Part shown: one piece after another, positions 1-8,806 of the stretch | Layout: each line of letters begins with the position of its first letter | How positions within the stretch are numbered: position 1 is the first letter of the stretch | Assembly (NCBI GenBank): GCA_019136685.1 | Contig: JAGVTS010000077.1 | Coordinates: 1-49,489 of the forward strand | Direction: 5' to 3' | Origin: Bacillota bacterium | GTDB taxonomy: Bacteria > Bacillota > DTU025 | DNA: 49,489 bases | Program-made: the position numbers and the translations under genes | Notes under the pieces: generated by a model | Seen by the model: the letters and a program-made list of their open reading frames with translations, nothing else | Told to the model about the DNA's origin: nothing | Databases searched by the model: none

Positions 1-1
1 A

Positions 2-1783
2 ATGGCGCTGGGCGACTCGGGCGAGCTCGACCACGACACGCTGGAGGGCTTCAGGAAGGCCGGAGTGTCGCATCTTCTGGCAGTGTCAGGGCTGCATGTG
101 AGTTTGGTCGTCGGCATTGCAGTGCAGGCTGCCGCAGTCGCAGGCGTGTCGTCGCGCCTGTCGCCTCTTGTGGGATTCTTCATCGCAGGCGTATACGCCA
201 TAGTGGCCGGGCTGCGTCCATCGATAGTTCGAGCGTGGTTGATGTTCGGCCTGTCGGCCATGTCGCGTGCCTGCGGTCGTCGCGCAGGCGCGCTACACAT
301 AGTGTGCGTGTCGGCGGCAGTTCAGCTCATGTTCAATCCATTGCTTCTGTGGAATGCAGGATTCCAGATGTCGTACCTGGCGATTGCGGCCCTATTCTAC
401 CTTGCGCCGCCCCTAGCCCGGATTGTGCCTGACCGATGGCCGACTCCGGCGGCGTCCATGCTTAGGACGCTGCTTGCATCGACGGCGGTCAGCGCTGCCT
501 TGTTGCCGATCGTGGCTAACATGACGTCTGAGGTCAGCCTGATCGGGCCCATAGCTAACCTGATCGCTGTGCCAATGGGCCTTCTGGCGATTGTAGCGGG
601 TCTGGGAGGGTGCGTCATCTGGCTCATCTGGCCATGGCTGGGTTCTGTCATGAACGCCGGGTCAGGAGCGATACTGACTGCGCTGGTCTCGCTCGTTCGC
701 TTCATGGCGTCGCTGCCGTTTTGTTCAGTGCCTATCAGGATGCTCTCTCAGTGGGAGATTGCCATCTACTATGCCTTGCTGGCGTGCGCATGCGCGATTG
801 GATCCGACCCATTCAGATGGTATCGGTTCCGACGGGCTGTGGGCCGAATAGCGAAGCGCCCCGCTCCGGTCGTGTGCGGTGTGGGGGTACTGCTTCTCCT
901 CGCTTTCAGGCCGGCCCCGTTCGAAGCCGTCGTGATCTCAGTCGGTCAGGGCGACGCGATTTTCGTGTCTGCTCCTGAAGGCGTCAGTATCTTGATCGAT
1001 GCCGGTACCGCCTGGGCCGGCGACAAGCACGTTGTGCCGTACCTCAGGCGGCGCGGAGTTCGACGTCTTGATCTCTTGGTGATCACTCATGAGCACGCAG
1101 ACCATGCCGGTGGAACCACTGCGGTCACGGGCTCTTTCACAACCGGATGCATCGCCGTGCCCCATTGCGCCTCGAGCCGGACGTGGGAGGGGATCTTGGG
1201 CGGGATCGCCTCGGGCTGCGGCGGCAAGTTGCCCCGCGTGGTTCGCCTGGGCCAGGGCGATGTCATCCGAGCGGGCGGCGTCACCCTGGAAGTGCTGAAT
1301 CCTCCGGCCACATCACCAGCCATCGCGCGCGGCCAGAGTATCGACGCGAATGAGTACTCTGTGGTGCTGCGTCTTGCATACCGGGGATTCTCGATGCTGC
1401 TGTGCGCGGATGCCGGGGCGGGGTTTGAGGGCCGTATTCTCGACGAACCGCTGTACCGAGCCTCTTTGGCCGCACAGGTCGTGAAGATAGGCCATCATGG
1501 CTCTTCCGGCGCCTCGTCATCCCGGTTCCTTGAGGCTATAGGTTCCAGCCTGGCCATCGTGTCGGTCGGGCGCAACGGCTACGGGCACCCCAATCCGGCT
1601 GCCATCCGACGAATAATGGACGCCGGCGCCGAGATCCGGCAGACTGATGCATGCGGCGCCGTTTCCGTCAGTATTGCCTCGCGTGGGGTAGGGCCGGCCG
1701 CACGCAGTCAAGTGGGCTATACGGCGCGTGACATGCGCGGTGTGTGGGCAAGAGCCCCGATGTTCAGGAAGCTTCGAATGTGA
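2..1783 (+). CDS. comEC: ComEC/Rec2 DNA-uptake channel, 5'-truncated by window edge
   Basis: C-terminal 593 residues of the competence channel that moves single-stranded DNA across the cytoplasmic membrane. The frame is open at the left edge, so the N-terminal part and true start are outside the window. The fragment opens in the Competence domain (HLLAVSGLHV from residue 24 is the family signature), runs through several hydrophobic segments to about residue 300, and ends in a metallo-beta-lactamase-like domain with HEHADH from residue 363 and GHHGSS from residue 497. In Bacilli comEC is followed directly by holA; here a four-gene transport cassette lies between them. Whether the cell is transformable cannot be judged from this. 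Confidence 0.93.
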   Translation: MALGDSGELDHDTLEGFRKAGVSHLLAVSGLHVSLVVGIAVQAAAVAGVSSRLSPLVGFFIAGVYAIVAGLRPSIVRAWLMFGLSAMSRACGRRAGALHIVCVSAAVQLMFNPLLLWNAGFQMSYLAIAALFYLAPPLARIVPDRWPTPAASMLRTLLASTAVSAALLPIVANMTSEVSLIGPIANLIAVPMGLLAIVAGLGGCVIWLIWPWLGSVMNAGSGAILTALVSLVRFMASLPFCSVPIRMLSQWEIAIYYALLACACAIGSDPFRWYRFRRAVGRIAKRPAPVVCGVGVLLLLAFRPAPFEAVVISVGQGDAIFVSAPEGVSILIDAGTAWAGDKHVVPYLRRRGVRRLDLLVITHEHADHAGGTTAVTGSFTTGCIAVPHCASSRTWEGILGGIASGCGGKLPRVVRLGQGDVIRAGGVTLEVLNPPATSPAIARGQSIDANEYSVVLRLAYRGFSMLLCADAGAGFEGRILDEPLYRASLAAQVVKIGHHGSSGASSSRFLEAIGSSLAIVSVGRNGYGHPNPAAIRRIMDAGAEIRQTDACGAVSVSIASRGVGPAARSQVGYTARDMRGVWARAPMFRKLRM

Positions 1784-1959
1784 GCAGTCTGGCCTGTGTT
1801 TTGTACTGTGAATCTTCTGAAACCACAAGATTGTCGCGGCAGACCACGGCCCTGTCGTTTGCCGGAAGGAGTGAGCGGGTCTCCGTCGAATACGAGTGGT
1901 GCGACGCTATTGAGAAAGGGGGGTGTTCCGGCCTGCTTTGCGCAGGCTGGGAAAGTGAC

Positions 1960-3225
1960 TTGAAACGTTCTGCCGTAATACTGCTGATTGCCGCGTTTAT
2001 CGTCACCACTCTGGCTATCGGTCCAACACTCGCGCAGCAAAAGACGACTATCACCTTCTGGCACGCCATGGGCGCGCAGCTTGGCAAGACCATTGACATG
2101 CTGGTTGAGCAGTTCAACAGCGAGAATCCAGACGTGTTCGTAAAGGCCGAGTATCAGGGCAACTACGGGGCGCTGAGCCAGAAGCTCGTGGGGTCCTTAG
2201 TGGCCCGCAAGCCTCCTACGGTAGCCCAGGTCTACGGAAACTGGGCGGCTGAGTACATAACCTCGAATGAGCTGGTCCCCATGGAGAAGTTCATAAAGGG
2301 GCCCAACGGCCTTTCCTCCCTTGAGATCGACGATATCTGGGAAGGCCTCAGGGCGGGATGCGTGTTCGATGGTGTGTGGTACACCATGCCGTTCAACAAG
2401 AGTGTTTACGTGTTGGTTTACAATGAAACGGCACTGAAGGAAGCGGGAATAGCCAAACCGCCCGTCACCTGGCAGGAGCTGGTCACGGCAGCTAATGCAC
2501 TTACGATCAAGGACGGCGACAAGATAGTCCGCTACGGTTTCGGCCTCCGTCCTAACGTCGACTACTTCGCCTGCTTCTTCTTCAATGCTGGCGGAGCATG
2601 GCTCGATGCCGGCGGCAAGGTGACCGTCAACTCCCCCGAGGGGGTCAAGGCTCTTCAGTTCATGGCGGATCTCCTCAGCAAGTACAAGGTTTCCTACTAC
2701 GTGCCTGGCTACCTCGATGCTGACTTCGGAGCGGGCAAGGTAGCGATGTATCTCACTACCTCTCCCGGCCTGAGCTACACTGACCAGTCGGTGGCCGGCA
2801 AGTTCGAATGGAGCGCGGCTCCGCTGCCGTACATGGAATCTAGGTCCAAGTCGACTCCTGTCGCCGGCACTGACCTCGCCATCTTCGCCAGGGCCAGCGA
2901 AAAGGAGCAGCAGGCTGCATGGAAGTTCGTCAAGTGGCTGGTGGAGCCGAGGCAGACCGCCAAATGGGCAATTGGCACCAGCTACATACCTGTCCGCAAG
3001 TCGGCCATGCACCTGGAGATCATGAAGCAGTGGTTTGCGGAGCATTCTCGCGAGGAGCAGAGTCTCCAGCAGCTGCGCTACATCAAGTACGACCCGAATA
3101 TCTCTGCTTGGAGCAACATTAGGGGAGATATCTCAGAGGCCGTCGAGAAGGTCTTCCTGGGCAAGGCCACGGCCAAAGAGGCCTTGGACGCCGCGGTGGT
3201 CAAGGCCAATGCAAGGCTGAAGTAG
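1960..3225 (+). CDS. ABC transporter extracellular solute-binding protein, UgpB-like (family 1)
   Basis: Secreted substrate-binding protein of an ABC importer, 421 aa, the usual length. I choose the TTG at 1960, giving an N-terminus MKRSAVILLIAAF, a hydrophobic stretch and a signal-peptidase I type site near TLA-QQ. No lipobox cysteine is present, so anchoring is unclear. GGGAAAG lies just upstream; a stronger purine tract at 1914-1921 is too far away. After the signal come ITFWHAMG and later YQGNYGAL and MPFNKS, which resemble UgpB glycerol-3-phosphate binding proteins more than maltose binders, but the ligand is inferred. The two permeases lie downstream after a secreted phosphoesterase gene; no ATPase gene is nearby. 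Confidence 0.85.
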   Translation: MKRSAVILLIAAFIVTTLAIGPTLAQQKTTITFWHAMGAQLGKTIDMLVEQFNSENPDVFVKAEYQGNYGALSQKLVGSLVARKPPTVAQVYGNWAAEYITSNELVPMEKFIKGPNGLSSLEIDDIWEGLRAGCVFDGVWYTMPFNKSVYVLVYNETALKEAGIAKPPVTWQELVTAANALTIKDGDKIVRYGFGLRPNVDYFACFFFNAGGAWLDAGGKVTVNSPEGVKALQFMADLLSKYKVSYYVPGYLDADFGAGKVAMYLTTSPGLSYTDQSVAGKFEWSAAPLPYMESRSKSTPVAGTDLAIFARASEKEQQAAWKFVKWLVEPRQTAKWAIGTSYIPVRKSAMHLEIMKQWFAEHSREEQSLQQLRYIKYDPNISAWSNIRGDISEAVEKVFLGKATAKEALDAAVVKANARLK

Positions 3226-3265
3226 CCCGACGTCGGGCCCGCGCGGAACTTGCATGATCAAGAAT

Positions 3266-3303
3266 GCCCGGGGACGTCGAGCGAGTGGTTCAACTCCCCG
3301 GGC
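3266..3303 (+). other. Intergenic stem-loop between binding-protein and phosphoesterase genes
   Basis: GCCCGGGGA (3266-3274) pairs perfectly with TCCCCGGGC (3295-3303) across a 20-nt loop. No T-tract follows, so it is a poor intrinsic terminator. A stem-loop just after the binding-protein gene is the usual arrangement for keeping that part of the transcript more abundant than the permease part; that role is inference here. Confidence 0.5.
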
Positions 3304-3328
3304 TTCAGTTCTCGGGAGGAGACGCCCA

Positions 3329-5467
3329 ATGCGCACACCGTGCCGCGCACTCCGTGCGCGCCTCTTGCCGTTGCCCTTTCCTGTCCTGGTCGCCGCAATT
3401 GCTGTCGTGCTGGCTCTGTCGATGCCGCAGGCGGCAGCGGCGGAGGCGCTCGCCGGCAGCTACAATCACTATTTCGGGAACCTCCATTCCCACACTTCCT
3501 ATTCGGACGGAGTGCTCACGCCATCCGACGCGTTTCGGCACGCCCGGCACGCCGCAGGGATGGACTTCCACGCTGTCACCGATCACGGGTACTACATGCA
3601 GGAGGCCACCAACCTGCATCACTGGTTCCTGGCCCATGAAGAGGCCGATCAGTTCTATGAACCCGGCAGGTTCGTTACGCTTGTGGGATATGAGTGGACA
3701 TTCACCGACGGTCATATGAACGGGTTCGATACGCCCCGCGCCGCCTCTCGCGACACTCAGCGCAACCTGACCGCGTTCTTCGAGTTCTTGGAGGAACATG
3801 ATGGCATCGGCGTGTTCAACCATCCAGATTACGACATCCAACCTAACTGGAACGATTTCGAGTATCGGGGGCTTGGAGACAGACAAGTCTCCTTGATCGA
3901 GGTGGGCTCCGGCCCCTACAGGCACAATGTCAGGAATGAGCGTGCCTACAGACGTGCGCTGGATAGGGGATGGCACGTGGGCGCCGTCAGCAGCCAGGAC
4001 AACCACAGGGCGGATTGGGGGACGGCTGCCCCCACTCGCACGGGGCTGATTGCGTCGGAACTCACCCGTGAGGCAGTGCTCTCCGCCATGCGCGGCATGC
4101 GGACATACGCCACTGAAGACTCCAACGTCCGGGTGCTCTTCTCGTCTGGCGACAGTGTGATGGGCGATGAGATCGTGATCGCCCCGGATGCCGTCATGTC
4201 AGGCAAGTTCCTGGAGTTTCAGGTCTATGTGGCAGACCCCGATGGAGCTGACCGCCTGGAACTGGTTGAGATCGTATCGAACGGCGGCGAAGTGGTGTGG
4301 CAGAGCGCGCCGGAACGACCGCAGGCGGGCGAGGCTGGCAAAGCAGGCGAGGAAGTCGGGGCATATGAAGCTGTCGTGTCCTTGACGCCGAGGTCATCCT
4401 ACAATTGGTACTATCTTCGTGCGGTGCAGGTCGACGGCGACGTCATAGTCACCAGCCCCATCTGGGTCACCACAGGGTCCGGCATAGCAGTGTGCGACTT
4501 CGCCTGCGTCGACACGGTAGTTCGTTCAGGAGTAACTGCCCGGGTGCGGGCGGAGATCGTCAACAGAAATGAGCAGGCCATGTACGGGGTCACTGCCGTG
4601 CTCTACGAGGCGGCGCCGCCTTGCAGGCGCGCGGTATCATCGCAACGCGTTGACCTCGCAGGGTGGTCAGGCACGGACATATGGTTCGACTGGAATCCTG
4701 CCGCGCCCGGCGAGACTGGGCTGGAGCTGGAGTTGCTCATGCCGGAACGCGAGGCGCCCCTGATCTTCCCGGGAGCCCCGCTCCTCGTGCGCAGGGCCGA
4801 CATCACGCGCGTGCTGATCGACGAGGGCCACAACAACAGGTACACCGGCTACATGGATGGATTTCTCGCGCTGCTTGCGGCATCCGACTACAGCCCGCGA
4901 ATAAGCGAAGAGCCGATAAGCTTGGACGCGCTTGCCGACACCGACATCTTGGTGGTCAACCTGCCGGAGATTGGGTTTGCGCTCACACCTACCTCTTTCG
5001 AGCAGGGCGAGCTGGAGGCGATTTCCGCCTTTGTACAGCGGGGAGGATCTCTGCTCCTTGCGGGCTGGTCCATCGGCCCAGACGGTTCGCGCACCGGTGA
5101 ACAGTTCAACGCTTTGCTCGAGCTCATGCAGGCTGCCGTCAGGTTTGCCGATGACGAACTCCAGGTGGATGGCTCATCTTCCATATGCGCCTACTGGGGG
5201 CCGAGCGAGGTCGGTAACCGTCCAGTCTTCGCATCCGAGGCGTGCCCTCTCTCGATCGAGGATCGCGGAGCAACGGTAGAGGTGTTTGCGCGGGCTGCGG
5301 ACGGCCGTGTGTTTGCAGCCGGGCAATCCATCGGGGGCGGGCGCGTAGCGTGCCTGGGCGCCCCGGTCTACTCGTCACTCGATCTCAAGAGAGATCTATA
5401 TGGGAATTCCGATTTCACACTGGCCCTCATGGCGTGGCTGGGCAAAGGGGTGTGGACAGCAAATTGA
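3329..5467 (+). CDS. Secreted PHP-domain (CehA/McbA-like) metallophosphoesterase with C-terminal extra domain
   Basis: 712-aa exported protein. Start at ATG 3329 is supported by GGGAGGAG (3314-3321); an in-frame ATG at 3254 has no good ribosome site. Residues 1-39 form a long basic then hydrophobic signal peptide ending AAAAEA. The PHP-like metal site follows: NLHSH with H53 and H55, SDG, VTDHGY, FNHPDYD and SSQDNH. The middle (about 280-490) looks like beta-sandwich material. The end (about 490-712) contains LIDEGHNN and a GGSLLLAGWS segment like the DUF4350/glutamine-amidotransferase-like folds often found in such proteins. Its frame overlaps the next permease start. Within a UgpB-like cassette it may act like UgpQ, cleaving phosphodiesters outside the membrane; the substrate is unknown. 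Confidence 0.75.
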   Translation: MRTPCRALRARLLPLPFPVLVAAIAVVLALSMPQAAAAEALAGSYNHYFGNLHSHTSYSDGVLTPSDAFRHARHAAGMDFHAVTDHGYYMQEATNLHHWFLAHEEADQFYEPGRFVTLVGYEWTFTDGHMNGFDTPRAASRDTQRNLTAFFEFLEEHDGIGVFNHPDYDIQPNWNDFEYRGLGDRQVSLIEVGSGPYRHNVRNERAYRRALDRGWHVGAVSSQDNHRADWGTAAPTRTGLIASELTREAVLSAMRGMRTYATEDSNVRVLFSSGDSVMGDEIVIAPDAVMSGKFLEFQVYVADPDGADRLELVEIVSNGGEVVWQSAPERPQAGEAGKAGEEVGAYEAVVSLTPRSSYNWYYLRAVQVDGDVIVTSPIWVTTGSGIAVCDFACVDTVVRSGVTARVRAEIVNRNEQAMYGVTAVLYEAAPPCRRAVSSQRVDLAGWSGTDIWFDWNPAAPGETGLELELLMPEREAPLIFPGAPLLVRRADITRVLIDEGHNNRYTGYMDGFLALLAASDYSPRISEEPISLDALADTDILVVNLPEIGFALTPTSFEQGELEAISAFVQRGGSLLLAGWSIGPDGSRTGEQFNALLELMQAAVRFADDELQVDGSSSICAYWGPSEVGNRPVFASEACPLSIEDRGATVEVFARAADGRVFAAGQSIGGGRVACLGAPVYSSLDLKRDLYGNSDFTLALMAWLGKGVWTAN

Positions 5468-6366
5468 AACCTTCGCATAGCAGGAAATATGCCCGCGACA
5501 CAATGGCAGCTTATCTGTACCTGGCGCCGGCCCTGATCATACTCATAGTGTTCCACTTCTTCCCGGCCTTCTACGCCCTGTATCTCAGCCTGTTCGACAC
5601 GAATCTGTTCGGAAGGTGGAACTGGGTCGGGTTGGGCAACTATGCCCAGCTCCTGCGCGATCAGGATTTCCTTCGTTCGCTGGCCAATACGGGCAAGTAC
5701 GTGCTTGGCACGGTCCCGGTGGGCATGGCCCTTGCGCTGGTCATCGCGGGATTGCTCAATCAGCGAATACGCGGACTGGCGACATACCGGACAGCCTTCT
5801 TCCTTCCATACGTCACACCGGTGGTGGCGATTTCGATTGTGTGGACATGGATATACAAGGAAGACTCCGCTGGGATGCTCAATGCAGTTCTCTCCTGGTT
5901 CGGAATAGGCCCGCAAGCATGGCTGCTCGACCCCAAATGGGCCATGTTCGCCCTCTGCCTGATGAGTATATGGAGGCACCTGGGCTACAACGTCGTGATT
6001 TTCCTGGCGGGGTTGCAGAACATACCCGCTGAGTACTACGAGGCCGCCGAGATAGACGGCGCCAGTGGATGGGCCATGTTTTCCAAGATCACCTGGCCGC
6101 TGCTCTCACCGACCACGTATTTCATCACGATAATCTCCATCATCGGCTCGTTCCAGGTGTTCACGCAGGTATATGTGCTGTGGCCAAATGCGCTCGGCGG
6201 GCCACTCGGCACTACCCGGGTGGTCGTCAAGTACCTGTACGACATGGCATGGGGTTCATACCAGTTCGGGTATGCGTCTGCCATCGGCTACATGCTATTC
6301 GCCATAATCTTTGTGCTTACTCTGATTCAGCGCAACGTAGCAGGTCGCCATGTGCACTATCAGTAG
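5464..6366 (+). CDS. ABC transporter permease, UgpA/MalF type
   Basis: Inner-membrane subunit of the uptake system, 300 aa from TTG 5464, which overlaps the TGA of the phosphoesterase gene and suggests translational coupling. GTG 5452 and ATG 5503 are alternatives, and no candidate has an ideally spaced ribosome site. It has six predicted helices, the first at AAYLYLAPALIILIVF. The cytoplasmic EAA loop, which contacts the ATPase, is visible as EYYEAAEIDGASGWAMF followed by ITWPLLSP. Length and order (binding protein, permease, permease) fit the CUT1 carbohydrate and glycerol-phosphate family. The ATPase must be encoded elsewhere, as is common where one MsmK/UgpC-type protein serves several importers. 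Confidence 0.88.
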   Translation: MKPSHSRKYARDTMAAYLYLAPALIILIVFHFFPAFYALYLSLFDTNLFGRWNWVGLGNYAQLLRDQDFLRSLANTGKYVLGTVPVGMALALVIAGLLNQRIRGLATYRTAFFLPYVTPVVAISIVWTWIYKEDSAGMLNAVLSWFGIGPQAWLLDPKWAMFALCLMSIWRHLGYNVVIFLAGLQNIPAEYYEAAEIDGASGWAMFSKITWPLLSPTTYFITIISIIGSFQVFTQVYVLWPNALGGPLGTTRVVVKYLYDMAWGSYQFGYASAIGYMLFAIIFVLTLIQRNVAGRHVHYQ

Positions 6367-6395
6367 GCCGGCGAGCGGCCCAGGGGGAGTTGAAC

Positions 6396-7229
6396 ATGTC
6401 CAAAGCGCGCAAAACTGCTCATATGACCTTAGTTTACATCCTACTCACGGTGGGCGCAGTGATGATGCTGATGCCATTTTACTACATGCTCAGCACGTCA
6501 GTGAAAGCCCCCGAGGAGCTCTATGTGAATAGACTGGTCTGGTTCCCCAGCAAGATAGTATGGAAGAACTACGCCGACGCGTGGAATGAAGAGCCGTACT
6601 TCCCACGCTACTTCTTCAACTCGGCATTCATCGCTACAATCACCACAGCACTGCAGCTGTTGACCTCGGCGCTCGCGGCATATGCTTTTTCCAACATCGA
6701 CTTCTGGGGCAAGGAGACGGTCTTCATGATCCTGCTGGGTACCATGATGATACCCAGTCAGGTCACGCTAGTGCCTAACTACGCTATCATTGCCAGGCTG
6801 GGCTGGATCGACACGTACAAGGCCCTGATAGTGCCCTTCACAGCCAGCGTATTCGGGATATTCATGATGAGGCAGTTCTTCCAGACCATCCCACTGGAGA
6901 TGTGGGACGCGGCTCAGATAGACGGGTGTTCAAGGTTTAGGTACTTGTGGGTTGTTATGGTTCCCCTGGCCAGGCCGATCTTTGTGACCAGCGGTCTGTT
7001 CACGTTCATCGGGGGCTGGAACAGCTTCCTGTGGCCGCTGATTGTTACGAACTCCGACCATCTACGCACGATCCAGGTGGGCCTCTCAAGGTTCAACCAG
7101 GAGTTCGGTACCCGGCCTGATCTGCTCATGGCCGCATCCACGCTGGCCATAGCTCCGCTCGTGGCACTGTTCTTCGTGGCCCAGAACCAGTTCATCCAGG
7201 GGATAGCCCGAACAGGCTTGAAGAGCTGA
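6396..7229 (+). CDS. ABC transporter permease, UgpE/MalG type
   Basis: Second permease of the heterodimeric channel, 277 aa. ATG 6396 follows CAGGGGGAG at good spacing. The first helix is TLVYILLTVGAVMMLMPFYYM, followed by the typical periplasmic segment STSVKAPEELY. The EAA loop reads EMWDAAQIDGCSRFRYL with the P of VPLARP downstream. The C-terminus is NQFIQGIARTGLKS, the usual short tail (family form QGltaGavKg). It lies 29 bp after the first permease and 15 bp before holA, so the cassette may run into holA transcription. Substrate follows the binding protein, for which glycerol-3-phosphate or a related phosphoester is only a suggestion. Confidence 0.9.
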   Translation: MSKARKTAHMTLVYILLTVGAVMMLMPFYYMLSTSVKAPEELYVNRLVWFPSKIVWKNYADAWNEEPYFPRYFFNSAFIATITTALQLLTSALAAYAFSNIDFWGKETVFMILLGTMMIPSQVTLVPNYAIIARLGWIDTYKALIVPFTASVFGIFMMRQFFQTIPLEMWDAAQIDGCSRFRYLWVVMVPLARPIFVTSGLFTFIGGWNSFLWPLIVTNSDHLRTIQVGLSRFNQEFGTRPDLLMAASTLAIAPLVALFFVAQNQFIQGIARTGLKS

Positions 7230-7244
7230 TAGAGGAGGATTGGA

Positions 7245-8282
7245 TTGAGGCCAGACGTAGCTGCGACCATGAAGAAAGGGACGACAGCCCCGATTTGCGT
7301 CCTGTACGGCGAGGATGCGTACTCCCGCGGACGCAACGTCGACGAACTCGTAGAGCGACTCACATCCATGCGGGGAGGGGCCGACGTCAACGCATTCGAC
7401 GCCGCGGAATCCTCCGTAGACGACATCGCGTCAGCCGTGATGACCGCTCCCATGTTCGCGTCGGCGCGCGTAGTTGTAGTCCGGCGGTTCGAGGAGATGA
7501 CTGCGGACGACCAAGCCCGTCTCATTCGGGCACTGGCTCCGGGCAAGCGCCCGACGGATCGTCGGGTGCCGGACGAGACACACGTGGTCATCGTCTCTTC
7601 ATCCCGAACTGTGCCGCGCAAGGAAGTCAACGCAGCCGGGCCCAATGTGGCCGCGTTCGAGTTCAGGCCGGCCTATGCACGCGATGCCAGGGCTTTTGTG
7701 TTCGAGCGTGCCAAGGAGCTGGGCGTCAGGATCGAGCCGGACGCCGCGTCGCTCCTCCTGGAGCTAGCGGGATTCGATTACGCGGCGATATCTCAGGAGC
7801 TGGAGAAGGTTATCACCTATCTTGGGCCGGGCGGCCGGAAGATAGCTGTCGACGACATCAGGGCAGCCGTGGGCAGGAGTTCATCTCAAACAATCTTCGA
7901 TTTCTGCGATGCGGTGATAGGCGGCGACAGCGCCCAGGCAATCAGCGCCCAGGCTGACCTGATCCGCAGCGAGCGCCAGGTCCTTTCGATCCTGAGCACA
8001 CTCGCTACACAGCTCAGGCGGCTTATGGCCGCCCGCGTTCTGCTCGACGGCGGCAGTACTCAGGATGAGGCCGCAACCACGCTGTCTGCCGGAAATCCCA
8101 GGATGAAGTGGAGGGAAGCGCGGGCGGTGGCACAAGCCTCCCATCTCACTCAGACGCAGATAGCCGCGATGCTCTCGCGGATCGCCCGAGCTGACCTCGA
8201 TATAAAGACGGGCGTGATGGCGGAGAATCTGGCCATGGAGGTACTGGTATCGGACCTGTGCGTACGGCAAAAACTCCAGTAA
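7245..8282 (+). CDS. holA: DNA polymerase III delta subunit
   Basis: Clamp-loader subunit that opens the beta sliding clamp; 345 aa, the normal size. TTG 7245 is chosen because AGAGGAGGA ends about 5 nt before it. The N-terminus ICVLYGEDAYSRGRNVDELV matches the start of the HolA AAA+-like domain. A central ADDQARLIRAL segment and FEFRPAYARDARAFV follow, and the C-terminal helical domain includes SEREVLSILSTLATQLRRL-like sequence near residues 240-265. Position before rpsT and gpr is the conserved Bacillota order. Alternative start: ATG 7269, which would remove eight residues. Confidence 0.93.
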   Translation: MRPDVAATMKKGTTAPICVLYGEDAYSRGRNVDELVERLTSMRGGADVNAFDAAESSVDDIASAVMTAPMFASARVVVVRRFEEMTADDQARLIRALAPGKRPTDRRVPDETHVVIVSSSRTVPRKEVNAAGPNVAAFEFRPAYARDARAFVFERAKELGVRIEPDAASLLLELAGFDYAAISQELEKVITYLGPGGRKIAVDDIRAAVGRSSSQTIFDFCDAVIGGDSAQAISAQADLIRSERQVLSILSTLATQLRRLMAARVLLDGGSTQDEAATTLSAGNPRMKWREARAVAQASHLTQTQIAAMLSRIARADLDIKTGVMAENLAMEVLVSDLCVRQKLQ

Positions 8283-8354
8283 CGCTGGTTACCGGAGTAT
8301 GCAAAGCGCCGCTATTCTGCGCGGTTTCAGCTTGATCCTTCTCTTAGGCCCGAG

Positions 8355-8627
8355 CTATTCAGCCTGAGCTGCTTTGTTCGCCCGGCGTGCGAGCCGCGAC
8401 TTGCGCCTCGCTGCCTGATTCTTGTGGATTACGCCCTTCCTCGCTGCGCGATCCACCGTGCTGAAAGCGCGGTTGAGTTCATCTACAGAGCCTTCAGGGC
8501 CCGCCTGCACTAGAGCCTCATTAGACCTACGGATAGCAGTCTTGACGGAGGACTTGATCGCCGCGTTCCTTAGCGTCCGTACCCTCATGGTCTTGACACG
8601 CTTCTTCGCCGACTTGATGTTTGGCAC
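8355..8627 (-). CDS. rpsT: 30S ribosomal protein S20
   Basis: Small basic 16S-rRNA binding protein, 90 aa, starting MPNIKSAKKRVKT and ending in the Lys/Arg/Ala-rich helix KNQAARRKSRLARR. The start is GTG (complement of 8625-8627) behind GGAGGAGGTGA. It is the only gene on the - strand in the window, convergent with holA and divergent from gpr, as in Bacillus subtilis. It has its own strong promoter (8667-8695). S20 genes are often autoregulated through a poor initiation codon; the GTG here would fit, but no specific element was identified. Confidence 0.97.
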   Translation of the reverse strand: MPNIKSAKKRVKTMRVRTLRNAAIKSSVKTAIRRSNEALVQAGPEGSVDELNRAFSTVDRAARKGVIHKNQAARRKSRLARRANKAAQAE

Positions 8628-8666
8628 CTTGCGTCACCTCCTCCGCCGCTGGATTGCACGACTATG

Positions 8667-8695
8667 ATTCTACCATGCACGAAGTGCCATTGCAA
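8667..8695 (-). promoter_or_regulatory. SigA-type promoter of rpsT
   Basis: On the - strand TTGCAA (8690-8695) and TAGAAT (8667-8672) are separated by exactly 17 nt, with a TGN extension before the -10. It lies about 40 bp upstream of the rpsT start. It also covers the ATG at 8675 that would otherwise be the longest start for gpr, which argues against that start. Confidence 0.8.
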
Positions 8696-8806
8696 GCGCC
8701 GCCGACGGCGCGACCGGCAGTGTTGAGCGACCCTCGGTTGGGCAAGACTAGTCCTGACAATGTGCTGACCACTCGGCAGTACGCCATTGCAGGGAGGTTA
8801 TTGCTC

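Noticed and set aside
8283-8354. Bidirectional terminator between holA and rpsT
   Set aside because: The possible CCGC/GCGG stem is too short and interrupted to support a call.
8675-8806. Upstream ATG at 8675 as the gpr start
   Set aside because: It lies inside the strong divergent rpsT promoter, has no ribosome site, and would give an unusually long propeptide.
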